Below, piece after piece: positions 27,192 through 35,837 of a DNA stretch of 64,000 nucleotides. Source of the stretch: Microbacterium yannicii (GTDB taxonomy: Bacteria > Actinomycetota > Actinomycetes > Actinomycetales > Microbacteriaceae); NCBI RefSeq assembly GCF_024055635.1, contig NZ_JAMXMB010000011.1, forward strand, positions 1 through 64,000, written 5' to 3'. Within the stretch, counting starts at the first letter, position 1, and each line of letters opens with the position of its first letter. The notes under the pieces are model-generated. The model worked only from the letters and a program-made list of their open reading frames with translations. It did not search any database and was not told the DNA's origin. A program made the translations under genes and the position numbers.

Positions 27192-28358
27192 CTATCCGAT
27201 GAGTCCCACCAGCGCGTCGAGCCCCATGCCGTAGTTGATGCGCACCGTGGGCAGGGCGAGCTTGTCGGTGCCGATCGTGACGTAGCCGGGCTCGATCGTG
27301 CGGGCCATCTCCCAGCCGGCCTGCCGGAGCCCTTCCTTGGCGGTGTCGTTGTAGTGCCCGAACGGGTAGGCCATGACCTCCTTCGCGCCGAGCACGCCGG
27401 CGGACGCCTGCATGTCGGCGACGATCTCGGGCACGCCGAGGTTCGTGATGAGGCCATCGCCGTTGGCGCCGGCGCGGTGCATGTCGTGGGTATGCGAGCG
27501 GCGCAGCACGTACATGTTGGGCGGCGGATCTTGCCGGTAGGCGGTGATCAGGAACGACGTCGTCAGCACCTGGTGCGCATCGACGACCGGCGCAGCGAGG
27601 TCGAACCATGTCTGGTCGGCGTCGTCGTCGGTCACGATCACCGAGTGGTTCGGCAGGAACAGCCGTCCGTCGATGAAGGCCGACAGCTCATCCCACGTCG
27701 GCAGGTAGAAGCCGGTCGTCGCGATGTGGTTCATGTGCGCGTCGAAGTCGCCGATGTAGGCGTAGTTTCCGCGCAGCCAGCCGCTCTCGCCCTCGGGGTT
27801 CGCAGTGAACTGGTGATACATGAGGATCGGGATGCGGGCGTCCTCGGCCGCGTTCTGCTCGGGGCTCATCCACGCGCCGTGGAGCGTGACGCGGCGGTCG
27901 GTGCACGCCACCGGCTCGGAGCCGTTCACGCGTGCCGGCACCGCAAGGGCGGTGGCATCCGCCGGCGTCGCGTACCACCCGGCGAACACCAGCCCGTCGC
28001 GCGAGGGGATCGGCAGCCCCACGTAGAGCGCGCCCTGGGTCTGCAGCATGGGCGCGTCGACGATGCCGTCACCCGCGAAGCTCACCGCACAGGCGGCGGG
28101 GTCTGCAGTGGTCGCCAGGAGCTGTTCCTCGGGTGTGAGCGGCGTGGGTGTCGGCGTGGGCGTGGACGCCGGCGTCGGTGCGGTGCTGGGTGCGGCATCC
28201 GTCTCCCGGCCTGCCGCGCCGGCGTGTGCGAACCCGATCGCGGCGACCGTTCCGCCGACGACGGCGAGTACCACCACGGCGCCTGCGATGCCCGCGAAGA
28301 GGCGGCGCCCACGTCGCCGCTTGTGCGGCCTCGCGGGACCCGTGCCGAAAGTCGCCAT
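27192..28358 (-). CDS. Secreted polysaccharide deacetylase, IcaB/PgaB-like, with InlB-type repeat
   Basis: 388 residues; GGGGAG lies 6 nt before the ATG. A basic N-tail and hydrophobic helix (about 20-45) anchor or export it, then a Pro/Thr linker, then an InlB B-repeat-like segment (about 90-160, VFAGWYATP, LHGAW). The NodB domain follows: ILMYHQF, VTDDDAD (metal Asp) and HTHDMH, where the two His are five apart as in PgaB/IcaB. It probably N-deacetylates amino sugars in the exported glycan. A -10-like TAGCAT is at 28416-28411. Confidence 0.8.
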   Translation of the reverse strand: MATFGTGPARPHKRRRGRRLFAGIAGAVVVLAVVGGTVAAIGFAHAGAAGRETDAAPSTAPTPASTPTPTPTPLTPEEQLLATTADPAACAVSFAGDGIVDAPMLQTQGALYVGLPIPSRDGLVFAGWYATPADATALAVPARVNGSEPVACTDRRVTLHGAWMSPEQNAAEDARIPILMYHQFTANPEGESGWLRGNYAYIGDFDAHMNHIATTGFYLPTWDELSAFIDGRLFLPNHSVIVTDDDADQTWFDLAAPVVDAHQVLTTSFLITAYRQDPPPNMYVLRRSHTHDMHRAGANGDGLITNLGVPEIVADMQASAGVLGAKEVMAYPFGHYNDTAKEGLRQAGWEMARTIEPGYVTIGTDKLALPTVRINYGMGLDALVGLIG

Positions 28359-28508
28359 GCGAGACTCCCCGAGTCCGGACCGCGCATCCCCACGTGCGAT
28401 CTCTGTTCGGATGCTACTCGGATGCCGCGACCCATCGCCGGACCCACCACGCCGGTTGTGGATGACCGCGTGGCGGGCCCGGCCCTGGGCTCGCTACGCT
28501 CGGGTGCC

Positions 28509-28880
28509 ATGCTGCCTCAGGACTGGATCGAGCACCGCCGCGGCGACGGAGAGGTGCTGGGCTGGATGTACGCCGACGGCGAGGGGTTCCGCGTGTTCGA
28601 TCTGCTGGGCCGCGAGCGCACGCCGGGTGGCCCCGACGGCGAGCCGCTCGAGTGGCTCGCCGCCGAGGAGCTGCTCGACGAGCTGGGCATCGGCTACCTC
28701 GCCGATCGCTGGACGCTGCGCCTGCCGGACGGCGCCGAGCGCCCGGTGCGCATCGCCGAGGCCAGCGCGCGCGGCGTCACCGTCGTCGCCGACGAGTTCG
28801 GCGCGGCCTCCGCGGTCGGCGCCGACCCCGAGCGGTTCCGGCTGCCGTTCCCCGTGACCGGCGAGCTCTCGCCGCGCTGA
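28509..28880 (+). CDS. Conserved hypothetical protein, small acidic
   Basis: 123 residues, not recognised. ATG at 28509 with TACGCT at 28495-28500, so probably leaderless. The sequence is acidic and soluble with WIEHRRGDGEVLGWMYADGEGF at the start region; it has no membrane segment or known motif. It stands alone between the deacetylase and the ACT-domain gene. Confidence 0.65.
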   Translation: MLPQDWIEHRRGDGEVLGWMYADGEGFRVFDLLGRERTPGGPDGEPLEWLAAEELLDELGIGYLADRWTLRLPDGAERPVRIAEASARGVTVVADEFGAASAVGADPERFRLPFPVTGELSPR

Positions 28881-28968
28881 CAGGGCCGGGCCACCGCGGT
28901 CCCGTGATCACCCGAAGCGCGTGCGGCAGCGCACTCACGGCCGCCCGACACGTGGGTACAGTGGCGGC

Positions 28969-29481
28969 ATGACGACGCTCGTGCTCACCGTGGTCGGCGA
29001 CGACCGGTCCGGACTCGTGGCGGCGGTCGCCGACGTCGTCGGGACCCATGGCGGCAACTGGGAGAACAGCCAGCTGGCCGAACTGTCGGGCGCCTTCGCC
29101 GGCATCATCGAGGTCTCGGTGCCGGCGGAGCGCGCCGACGAGCTGAGCGAGGCGCTCTCGGTACTCGACGGACTGCTGAAGGTCACGGTGCACACCGGTA
29201 CCGGGGAGCCGCCGCCCCCGACGGCGCGACCGCTGACGATGCAGGTGATCGGCAACGACCGTCCCGGCATCGTGCGCGACATCTCCACCGCGCTCCGCAA
29301 CCATGGCGTGAGCATCGACAATCTGACCACGCGGACGGCGGATGCCCCCATGTACGGCGGACGACTCTTCGAGGCCACGATCGTGGCCCGGGTTCCGGCA
29401 TCCGTCGATGTCGACGCGCTCACCGCGGACCTCGAGCGCCTCGCGACCGAGATCCAGGTCGACGTCACGCTCGCCCCCTGA
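28969..29481 (+). CDS. ACT-domain protein, GcvR-like
   Basis: 170 residues; TACAGT at 28957-28962 lies 6 nt before the ATG, so the mRNA is probably leaderless. Two ACT domains (about 1-80 and 88-170) begin with LTVVGDDRSGLVAAVADVV and MQVIGNDRPGIVRDISTAL. GcvR-type tandem ACT proteins sense small ligands such as glycine and act through protein contact. No partner gene is adjacent. Confidence 0.75.
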   Translation: MTTLVLTVVGDDRSGLVAAVADVVGTHGGNWENSQLAELSGAFAGIIEVSVPAERADELSEALSVLDGLLKVTVHTGTGEPPPPTARPLTMQVIGNDRPGIVRDISTALRNHGVSIDNLTTRTADAPMYGGRLFEATIVARVPASVDVDALTADLERLATEIQVDVTLAP

Positions 29482-29508
29482 GCGTACGAGAGCACCCCCC
29501 TACACGCG

Positions 29509-32500
29509 TCAGACGAGGTCCCGCAGCCGTGCGCTCAGCCCGCTGCCGTCGCCTGCGCGCCGCTCGTAGCCCACGGCGATGATGAGCAGCACCGCGCCGA
29601 CGACCGACAGCGTGATCCACCAGGGCATGGCCTCGATGCCGCGACCGATCTGCACCATGAACGCGAGCACGTTCTCGATGGGCAGCACCACGATGCCGAT
29701 GACGAACGGCGCGGCGAGCCGCTGCCTGGCGCCGACGAGGATGGCGACGAGGGCGATCGCCATGACGAGGATCGCCCGCCATGTCCGCGGATCGGTGTAG
29801 GTCGCGGCGACCGAGGCGCTCAGCATCGTCACGAGCCCCGGCCCGAGCAGCGGCCACGACCCGGTCCAGCCGGCGGGCCACGTGCCGAGACTTCGCAGCG
29901 CCGCGTCGACGGCGGGCCGCCGGAGCGCCAGCGCGCCGGCGGCGAGCAGGAACAGGCCGAGCGGCAGCGAGAACCACTCGACCCGCAGGTCGCGGGGACT
30001 CCACGCGACCACCGCCGTCACGAACGACACCGCGAACAGGAACCACACCGGCGGCAGGCCCGTGGGCCCGCGCACTCCGCGAGCGGCGACGGCAAGCATG
30101 AACGTGAGGAAACCGAGCAGCAGCGCCCACATCGTCCAGATCACGAACCAGTCGCGCTCGATCGCGGGCCAGGTCGCCGCCGCCAGAATCACGACGGCGG
30201 GGGCGCCCAGCCACCGAGTGCCGGCGAGCCTCGAGCCGGCCGGTGCGAGTCGATGCAGGCTCCGTGCCGCGCTCGCCGCAGCGCCGCAGCCCACCAGCCC
30301 GAACGCGAGTGCGGCGACGATCACCGGGTCGGTGGGCGCCGGGTCGAGGCCGGCGCCCCACCGCACGCCCTGCACCGCCGCAGCCGCCGCTGCGACGATG
30401 GCGACGGCCAGGGTGGGCGTGCGCAGCACCCGTAGCCGGCGCATGCGGGGGCGGGATGCGCGGGTGACGACGACGGATGCCGCTCCCAGCGCCCACGCCG
30501 CCGCGACGAGGGCGAGCGCCCGGCCCGGGAAGCCGGCGGCGGCCGCCACCGTCAGGATGGCGGCATCCGTCCCCCTCAGCACTGTTCCGCCCAGCGCCGT
30601 CCCGCTCAAGGCGAGGGCGAGGAGCACGGGGACCACCGCCACGGTGAGGCCGACCGTGTACAGGCCGACGGCGCGGCGGCCGCGGGCGGTGAGCACCGCG
30701 CCGACGACCGCGGCGCCGAGCGCAGGAGGCAGCAGGTACGGTTCGAGCCCTGTGACACCCGCGAGGCCCCAGGCGCTCCACAGGGCGCCCGTGAACGCGG
30801 CGCCGGCGAGCGGCCACGCGTAGCGGCGAGGCGCGACGAGGGCGGTCGCGGCGAATCCGGCGCCGAGGATCACGAGCACGAGAAGCGTCGTGGGAAGCCC
30901 CGCCGACGTCCGCACGAGTGAGAGCGCGACGGCGATCGCCGCAGTGAGGAGAGCGGATGCCTCGACCGCACGTCCTGCCGCTCGCGCCTGGGCCTGCGGC
31001 AGCCGGCGGTCGAGCGCGTCGGCGATCAGGTCGGCCGAGGCCAGCACGCCGGCGACGACCGCAGCGATCACGGGGAGCACGACGGGCGACCCGCTCATCG
31101 GCAGGAGCTGAGCGCCGAGGCACACGACGACCACCGCGATGGACGGGACGAGCGTCACGGCGGCGAGGGTCCGCACGACCACCCCGAGGCCGCGGCGCGT
31201 GGTGCTGACCAGGGTCAGTGCGAGGCCGAAGATGACCGCGGTCGACAGCGCCGTCCAGCCGCTGCGCTCGAAGACCACCTGCAGCACGCCGACCGCGAAC
31301 GGCACCGCCGTCACGACGAGCACCGCGTACCACTCGCGCGATGGGACGCGACGGGCGAACGTCACCGCGATGGCGACGATGCCCGCGGCGCAGGTGGTGA
31401 GACACACGACGACGAGGGGGTCCGCGCCGGCCCGGCCGACTGCCGTGGCGAGCACCACCAGCGCGTACGCGAAGCCCACGCCAACGTGCACGAATCGCCC
31501 CGCGCGTGGCACGGTGAGCGCAAGCACGCCGATCGACGCGACGACCGCGGCACCGGCCCACAGCGTGAGGTCCACGGCGAGAGCGCTGTCGCGCCACGAC
31601 AGCACGGCCGCGAACACGACTGCCGCGTGCGCGCCGGCGACGAGCGGCATGCGCACGGCGGCGGAGGCGTCGCGCATCCGCGTGGCGACGATCGCGCCGG
31701 CGACCACGGCGGCGACGAGGCCGATCGCCACGCGCGCCCACACCTCCACGCCCGGCAGTGACAGCACCGTGAGGAACGCGAGCATCGCGTACCAGGCACC
31801 GAGGAAGCCGAGCCATCGCGTGCCGAGCGGCTGCGGCATCCACTCTCCGTCGGGCTCCGCGGTTGGCGTGGTCCCTCCCGGGGCGGCGCCGACGGGTTCG
31901 GCAGTCGCGTGGCCCGACGCCACGGGGGTGTGGGGCGCGTCCGGTGCATTCGGGGCGTGCGCCGCACGCCCCAGGTGCACGGTGTTCGCCCCAAACCCGT
32001 GCGGGGTGATGGATACCGCGACCCCAGCTGCGTCGACAGGCTCTCGGGTGCGCGTGAGGGCGGCGAACGACGCGAGCGACAGGGCGAGGGCCGCGAGTCC
32101 CGCCGTCAGGCCGGTCGCGCCGCCGGGCAGCAGGAACATGCGGTCCGCGGTCGGGCTGAGCAGAGCGCCGGCGAGCGACAGCAACGCCGTGAGCGTCGGG
32201 ATCGCGGCGATGATCGCCACCACCGTGACAGCCCCGACGAAAAGCGCCCCGCGCGCGACGACGCGATGCAGTGGGGTGAGCGCGCCGACGGCGACGAGTC
32301 CCACCCCTGCGGCGACGGGGAACGCCGCGAACCACGTCGCGATGCCGAGCGGGGGCATCTCGAGCGGCAGCATCGACGTCGCACCGACGATCGCCGCGCC
32401 GGCGACGCCGCTCCACAGCCGGCCGGCGGGGTGGTGCGCCGAGGCGACCGCGATCGCTGCGATCGACACCATCGTCGCGCCGGCGAGGTACGCGGTCGGC

Positions 32501-33546
32501 ACGGTGGTGGCGGCATCCGTTCCCCAGACAACGACCAGCGCGACGGCCGCGAAGCCGAACTGGGTCACCGTCAGGGCCGTGCGCTCCGCGCGGAGCGGGC
32601 GGCCGAAGCGGGTGACCACGCGGCCCGCGAGCGCCACCAGGGCTCCCGCGGCGGCCGCCGAAGCGAGGCAGCCCGCGGTCGTCGCGAGCGCCGAGCCCGC
32701 ACCCAAGGCGAGCAGGAGCGGCACGAAGGCGAGCGACAGCATGCCGATCCAGAGCCAGGCACGGATGCCGGCACGCGGCGCGAGTGCCGCCAGCGCGCCG
32801 CCCGCGACCAGCGTGGCGAGCGCGGTGAAGACCCAGCCGTTCGCGTCCGGCGGCAGGAGTGGCAGGGCCGCCGTGACGGTGAGCGCGACGAAGACGACGC
32901 CGAGTGTTCCGATCGCCTCGGCCGAGAACCGCAGCCGCCGCCGGGCGAGGAGCGCCGCGCCGGCGAGGAACGCTGCCGCGATCGTTGCGATGATCGCCGC
33001 GCGCGGCCAGGGATCGGCGAGGTCGGGGTTGAAGAACGTGAACACCACGGCGGCGACGGCCACGAGCGCGGCGCCGGCGACCGCCAGCACCGACTGCACC
33101 GTTGCGGACGCCCGCGCGCTGGCACCGGCTCCTGCGTGCGCGGCGGCGTCCCCGTCCCCGTCGCCAACGCTCGCCGCGCGCGCCGCGAGGTCCTCCGGGC
33201 GCTGCACCGACGCACCGGCCGCGCTCCCGCCGGCCGCGCTCGCGCCGGCCGCGCTCGCGCCGGCCGCGCTCCCGCCGGCCGCGCTCCCGCCGGCCGCAGC
33301 GACAGGCAGGAGCGGCACCTGCCCGAGGAGAACCTGGCGTGCCCGCAGCGCGTCGGCGGCGTGCCGCGACGCGAGCCAGAGGTCACTGCCGATGCTGCCA
33401 GAGAAGTCCGCCCCGCAGGTGGGGCACCGCTGCGCGTCGACGATCCCCGCGGCGCAGACCGGGCAGCGCACGACGTCCAGCAGCTCCGCGATCGCGGTGT
33501 CGCTCCAGGCATGCGTCCGCCGCTCGCTCGCCGTCGCGGGACTCAC
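29509..33546 (-). CDS. Very large polytopic membrane protein, SCO7613 C-terminal-domain family
   Basis: 1345 residues; the GTG at 33546 overlaps the HTH gene stop (GTGA). The N-terminus has a zinc ribbon (CPVC near 29 and CPTC 12 residues on), then an Ala/Gly pentapeptide repeat region, then about 30 or more hydrophobic helices to the C-terminus. Such proteins are annotated in actinobacteria after SCO7613; no activity is known. The operon with DUF2975 and an HTH regulator suggests control at the membrane. One long open frame with no disruption was seen. Confidence 0.75.
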   Translation of the reverse strand: MSPATASERRTHAWSDTAIAELLDVVRCPVCAAGIVDAQRCPTCGADFSGSIGSDLWLASRHAADALRARQVLLGQVPLLPVAAAGGSAAGGSAAGASAAGASAAGGSAAGASVQRPEDLAARAASVGDGDGDAAAHAGAGASARASATVQSVLAVAGAALVAVAAVVFTFFNPDLADPWPRAAIIATIAAAFLAGAALLARRRLRFSAEAIGTLGVVFVALTVTAALPLLPPDANGWVFTALATLVAGGALAALAPRAGIRAWLWIGMLSLAFVPLLLALGAGSALATTAGCLASAAAAGALVALAGRVVTRFGRPLRAERTALTVTQFGFAAVALVVVWGTDAATTVPTAYLAGATMVSIAAIAVASAHHPAGRLWSGVAGAAIVGATSMLPLEMPPLGIATWFAAFPVAAGVGLVAVGALTPLHRVVARGALFVGAVTVVAIIAAIPTLTALLSLAGALLSPTADRMFLLPGGATGLTAGLAALALSLASFAALTRTREPVDAAGVAVSITPHGFGANTVHLGRAAHAPNAPDAPHTPVASGHATAEPVGAAPGGTTPTAEPDGEWMPQPLGTRWLGFLGAWYAMLAFLTVLSLPGVEVWARVAIGLVAAVVAGAIVATRMRDASAAVRMPLVAGAHAAVVFAAVLSWRDSALAVDLTLWAGAAVVASIGVLALTVPRAGRFVHVGVGFAYALVVLATAVGRAGADPLVVVCLTTCAAGIVAIAVTFARRVPSREWYAVLVVTAVPFAVGVLQVVFERSGWTALSTAVIFGLALTLVSTTRRGLGVVVRTLAAVTLVPSIAVVVVCLGAQLLPMSGSPVVLPVIAAVVAGVLASADLIADALDRRLPQAQARAAGRAVEASALLTAAIAVALSLVRTSAGLPTTLLVLVILGAGFAATALVAPRRYAWPLAGAAFTGALWSAWGLAGVTGLEPYLLPPALGAAVVGAVLTARGRRAVGLYTVGLTVAVVPVLLALALSGTALGGTVLRGTDAAILTVAAAAGFPGRALALVAAAWALGAASVVVTRASRPRMRRLRVLRTPTLAVAIVAAAAAAVQGVRWGAGLDPAPTDPVIVAALAFGLVGCGAAASAARSLHRLAPAGSRLAGTRWLGAPAVVILAAATWPAIERDWFVIWTMWALLLGFLTFMLAVAARGVRGPTGLPPVWFLFAVSFVTAVVAWSPRDLRVEWFSLPLGLFLLAAGALALRRPAVDAALRSLGTWPAGWTGSWPLLGPGLVTMLSASVAATYTDPRTWRAILVMAIALVAILVGARQRLAAPFVIGIVVLPIENVLAFMVQIGRGIEAMPWWITLSVVGAVLLIIAVGYERRAGDGSGLSARLRDLV
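33212..33301 (-). repeat. 15-bp tandem repeat, six units, in the giant membrane-protein gene
   Basis: Six 15-bp units of the form (c/g)cgccggccgcgctc encode Ser-Ala-Ala-Gly-(Gly/Ala) pentapeptides between the zinc ribbon and the first helix. Five bases per unit-phase keep the frame, so copy-number change would only alter linker length. Confidence 0.9.
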
Positions 33547-33788
33547 GCGTCGTCCTCTCTGGCGGCGATCGCCGCCGGATGGTCGTCGGGCACCCATTCG
33601 AGGATGTCGCCGGGCTGGCACTCCAGCACGCGGCAGATCGCGTCGAGGGTCGTGAAGCGCACCGCCTTCGCGCGCCCGTTCTTGAGCACCGACACGTTGG
33701 CCGGCGTGATGTCGATCGCCGCGGCGAAATCGCTGACCGACATCTTCTTCTTCGCCAGCTGCACGTCGAGGTTGATGATGATCGGCAT
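33543..33788 (-). CDS. Small XRE-family HTH regulator (YozG/HTH_26-like)
   Basis: 81 residues; the ATG at 33788 shares one base with the DUF2975 stop (TGATG). The helix-turn-helix covers about 10-65: LAKKKMSVSDFAAAI, ITPANVSVLKNGRAKAVRF, and the C-terminal GDILEW is typical of YozG-like proteins. These pair with DUF2975 membrane proteins and usually autoregulate; candidate operators are the TATCGATA repeats at 34270-34299. Confidence 0.85.
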   Translation of the reverse strand: MPIIINLDVQLAKKKMSVSDFAAAIDITPANVSVLKNGRAKAVRFTTLDAICRVLECQPGDILEWVPDDHPAAIAAREDDA

Positions 33789-34267
33789 CACACCACCTCC
33801 GAGAGATCGTGCTCGAGCTGCGACGCCTTGCGCAGCAGTCCCCGGAGCACGACCAGCAGGAGCGACAGCCCGGCGCCGACCACGATGCCGAGCAGGCACA
33901 GCAGCACGATGGACGGCGATCCTGCCGGCGCAGTGAGGAGGAAGCCGAGGGTGGCGACGACGAGGACGGTCGCGAAGACGACGGCGCCGAGGCTGACGTC
34001 CACCCACACGAACGCGCGCGGCGTGAAGATGCTGTCGGCGCGCACGAGGGTGAGCAGTCGCCAGACGCAGACGAGCACCACCTGAGCGCAGAGGGTGAAG
34101 ATCACGCCGATGACGATTCCGGGCACCTCGAGGTAGGCGAGGTACGGGTACATTCCTGCGAGCGACCGGGCCATGCCGGGAAGCACGACGACCTGGCAGA
34201 GCAGCAGCAGGCCGATCAGGACGGCGATGATCGCCTTGAGAACCACGATCGTTGTCGGGCGCATCAT
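33788..34267 (-). CDS. DUF2975 membrane protein
   Basis: 159 residues from the ATG at 34267 (the adjacent ATG at 34264 is equally possible). Four hydrophobic helices, with FTPRAFVWVDVSLGA in the third-helix loop, match DUF2975. The gene starts a three-gene operon with the HTH regulator and the giant membrane protein. In other bacteria DUF2975/XRE pairs are common and of unknown function. Confidence 0.78.
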   Translation of the reverse strand: MMRPTTIVVLKAIIAVLIGLLLLCQVVVLPGMARSLAGMYPYLAYLEVPGIVIGVIFTLCAQVVLVCVWRLLTLVRADSIFTPRAFVWVDVSLGAVVFATVLVVATLGFLLTAPAGSPSIVLLCLLGIVVGAGLSLLLVVLRGLLRKASQLEHDLSEVV

Positions 34268-34269
34268 GA

Positions 34270-34305
34270 ACCTATCGATAAACGGCAAGGACCTATCGAA
34301 AAACA
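34270..34305 (-). promoter_or_regulatory. AT-rich operator candidate: two ACCTATCGA repeats 21 bp apart
   Basis: acctatcga occurs at 34270-34278 and 34291-34299. The first is part of the perfect palindrome TATCGATA (34273-34280). The repeats are two helical turns apart, directly upstream of the DUF2975 start, in a notably AT-rich stretch. They are the likely binding sites of the HTH protein encoded in the same operon. Confidence 0.5.
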
Positions 34306-34418
34306 ATAGCCTCAGCATCCGTCCCTCACGCAAGAGGCAATCCTGGGAAGCGTCTGGCAACCGGCATGCGCGGCCGAGGGCTGGTCTGCGACGACCGCGC
34401 CGAGTAGCGTGCCGACGC

Positions 34419-34988
34419 ATGGGCTCACTGATGTACTTCAACTCCGCGTCGCTCGACGGCTACATCGCCGGCCCCGACGGACGATGGGAGTGGGCGACCC
34501 CCGACGACGAGGTGCACTCGTTCGTGAACGACCTCATGGCTCCCGCGGCCACCCATCTGCTCGGGCGTCGCGCCTACGAGGTCATGAAGGTGTGGGACGA
34601 CCTCCCGCTCGACGACCTTGCCCCCGCCGAGCGCGAGTTCGCGTTGCAGTGGCGCGAGGTCGACAAGGTCGTCTACTCGCAGACCCTCGAGGCTGTGTCG
34701 ACCGGTCGGACGGAGCTGCGCCCGGCTTTCGACCCCGATGAGGTGAGGGCGATGACGGATGCCTCGGCCACCCCGCTCGCCATCGGCGGCGGCCGTCTCG
34801 CCTCGGCGGCGGCGCGCGCAGGAGTTCTCGATGAGGTGCACGTCGTCGTGGCGCCCGCGGTCGTCGGTGGCGGCATCCGCTTCCTCGACGAAGGGCTGCG
34901 GCTGGATCTGGAGCTCTTCGCCGAGCGCCGGTTCGGAAACGGCTCGGTGTATCTCGGGTACCGCGTGCGGCGGGAAGATGACGCCTAG
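34419..34988 (+). CDS. Dihydrofolate-reductase-family (RibD C-terminal) protein
   Basis: 189 residues; TAGCGT at 34405-34410 lies 8 nt before the ATG, so it is probably leaderless. SLDGYIAGPDG, HLLGRRAYEVM, the GGGRLASAA nucleotide-binding region and VAPAVVGGGIRFLDEG are those of RibD-like NADPH reductases; the substrate is unknown. The 105 bp at 34870-34974 recur downstream at 45307-45411, so the 3' end of the gene marks the left edge of the uronate island. Confidence 0.82.
   Translation: MGSLMYFNSASLDGYIAGPDGRWEWATPDDEVHSFVNDLMAPAATHLLGRRAYEVMKVWDDLPLDDLAPAEREFALQWREVDKVVYSQTLEAVSTGRTELRPAFDPDEVRAMTDASATPLAIGGGRLASAAARAGVLDEVHVVVAPAVVGGGIRFLDEGLRLDLELFAERRFGNGSVYLGYRVRREDDA
34870..34974 (+). 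repeat. Left 105-bp direct repeat of the uronate island
   Basis: This segment, the C-terminal coding end of the RibD-like gene, matches 45307-45411 at 101 of 105 positions in the same orientation. Similarity stops abruptly after 34974. The spacing between the copies is 10.3 kb. Confidence 0.9.
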
Positions 34989-35033
34989 ATCTCCCTAGCC
35001 AGGGATCCGCGAAGCGGCCGATTGTGCCGGCTC

Positions 35034-35828
35034 TCAGCTCCGACGCGCGATCGGCACTCCGAGCGGTAGGTGGACGAAGGACCCGCCAAGAAGTTCGCCG
35101 GGATCGGGTTCGGGTGGCCGCTCCCCGGTCGCCTGCGTGAGTCGTTTCACGGCGTCGTCCGCGGGCTCGTAGCCGATGGCTCGCCCAGGTTCGAGCGGGA
35201 ACCATCCCGGCTCGTTGTTCGAAACGCCCCACACGATGTGGTGTCCCGGGCCGTCGAAGGCGATCGCAGCCTCGAACAGCCGCGCGGTGTCATCGACCGA
35301 CAACCACGTGGCTGCAGTGCGCCCTGCGGACGGGGCCTCTCCGAACGTGCAGAGGCGGGCAGAGACCACGCTCATCCCGTAGCGGTCGGCGAACAGGGCT
35401 CCCAGCGCCTCGATCGCCACCTTCGTCACGCCGTAATAGGTGTCCGGGCGGGCAGCATCCTCGTCCGCACGTGACCCGGGCAGATAGCCGACGGCGTGGA
35501 TCGAGCCGGCGAGCATCACTCGCCGCACCCCGGCGGCCCGCGCGCTCTCCAGGGCGACCCGGGTTCCGTCCACGTTCGCGGCCAGGAGATCCGCCCACGC
35601 CGCTTCGGAGGAGATCCCCGCAAGGTGGACCAGCGCATCGGCGCCCGTCAGCACAGCTGTCAGCGCTGCCGCGTCGGCGACAGAGCAGGTGGTCCAGGTG
35701 CCTGGCCACTGCGCGGCATCCGAGGGCGGCGCGATGTCCACCAGCCGCAGTTCATGTCGGCGCGCCAGCAGGGGGACGACGGCGCGGCCGATGGTGCCGG
35801 CTGCTCCGGTGAGAACGACGGTGGACAT
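35034..35828 (-). CDS. udh: Uronate dehydrogenase
   Basis: 264 residues. Extended SDR: TGAAGTIG (7-14), S109 in GSIHAVGY, Y132/K136 in YYGVTK; HLAGIS at 68-73, TWLSVDD and VWGVSNN are signature blocks of Udh. The enzyme oxidises D-glucuronate or D-galacturonate with NAD to the aldaro-lactone, which opens to glucarate or galactarate. It is the last gene of the minus-strand operon 42772-35034, 9 bp after the unknown gene, and feeds the glucarate dehydratase encoded in the same operon. Confidence 0.82.
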   Translation of the reverse strand: MSTVVLTGAAGTIGRAVVPLLARRHELRLVDIAPPSDAAQWPGTWTTCSVADAAALTAVLTGADALVHLAGISSEAAWADLLAANVDGTRVALESARAAGVRRVMLAGSIHAVGYLPGSRADEDAARPDTYYGVTKVAIEALGALFADRYGMSVVSARLCTFGEAPSAGRTAATWLSVDDTARLFEAAIAFDGPGHHIVWGVSNNEPGWFPLEPGRAIGYEPADDAVKRLTQATGERPPEPDPGELLGGSFVHLPLGVPIARRS

Positions 35829-35837
35829 CCGCGCTCC

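Noticed and set aside
26898..28880. 660-codon plus-strand open frame
   Set aside because: It is the high-GC antisense shadow of the deacetylase gene. Only its last 124 codons (28509-28880) form a plausible gene.
33212..33301. CRISPR array
   Set aside because: The repeat units are directly adjacent without spacers and lie in a coding frame.
31139..33655. 838-codon plus-strand open frame
   Set aside because: Antisense to the giant membrane-protein gene; Thr/Ala/Arg-rich nonsense composition typical of shadows.
34987..35006. Terminator after the RibD-like gene (TCCCT-agcc-AGGGA)
   Set aside because: Only a 5-bp stem with no T-run; too weak to call.
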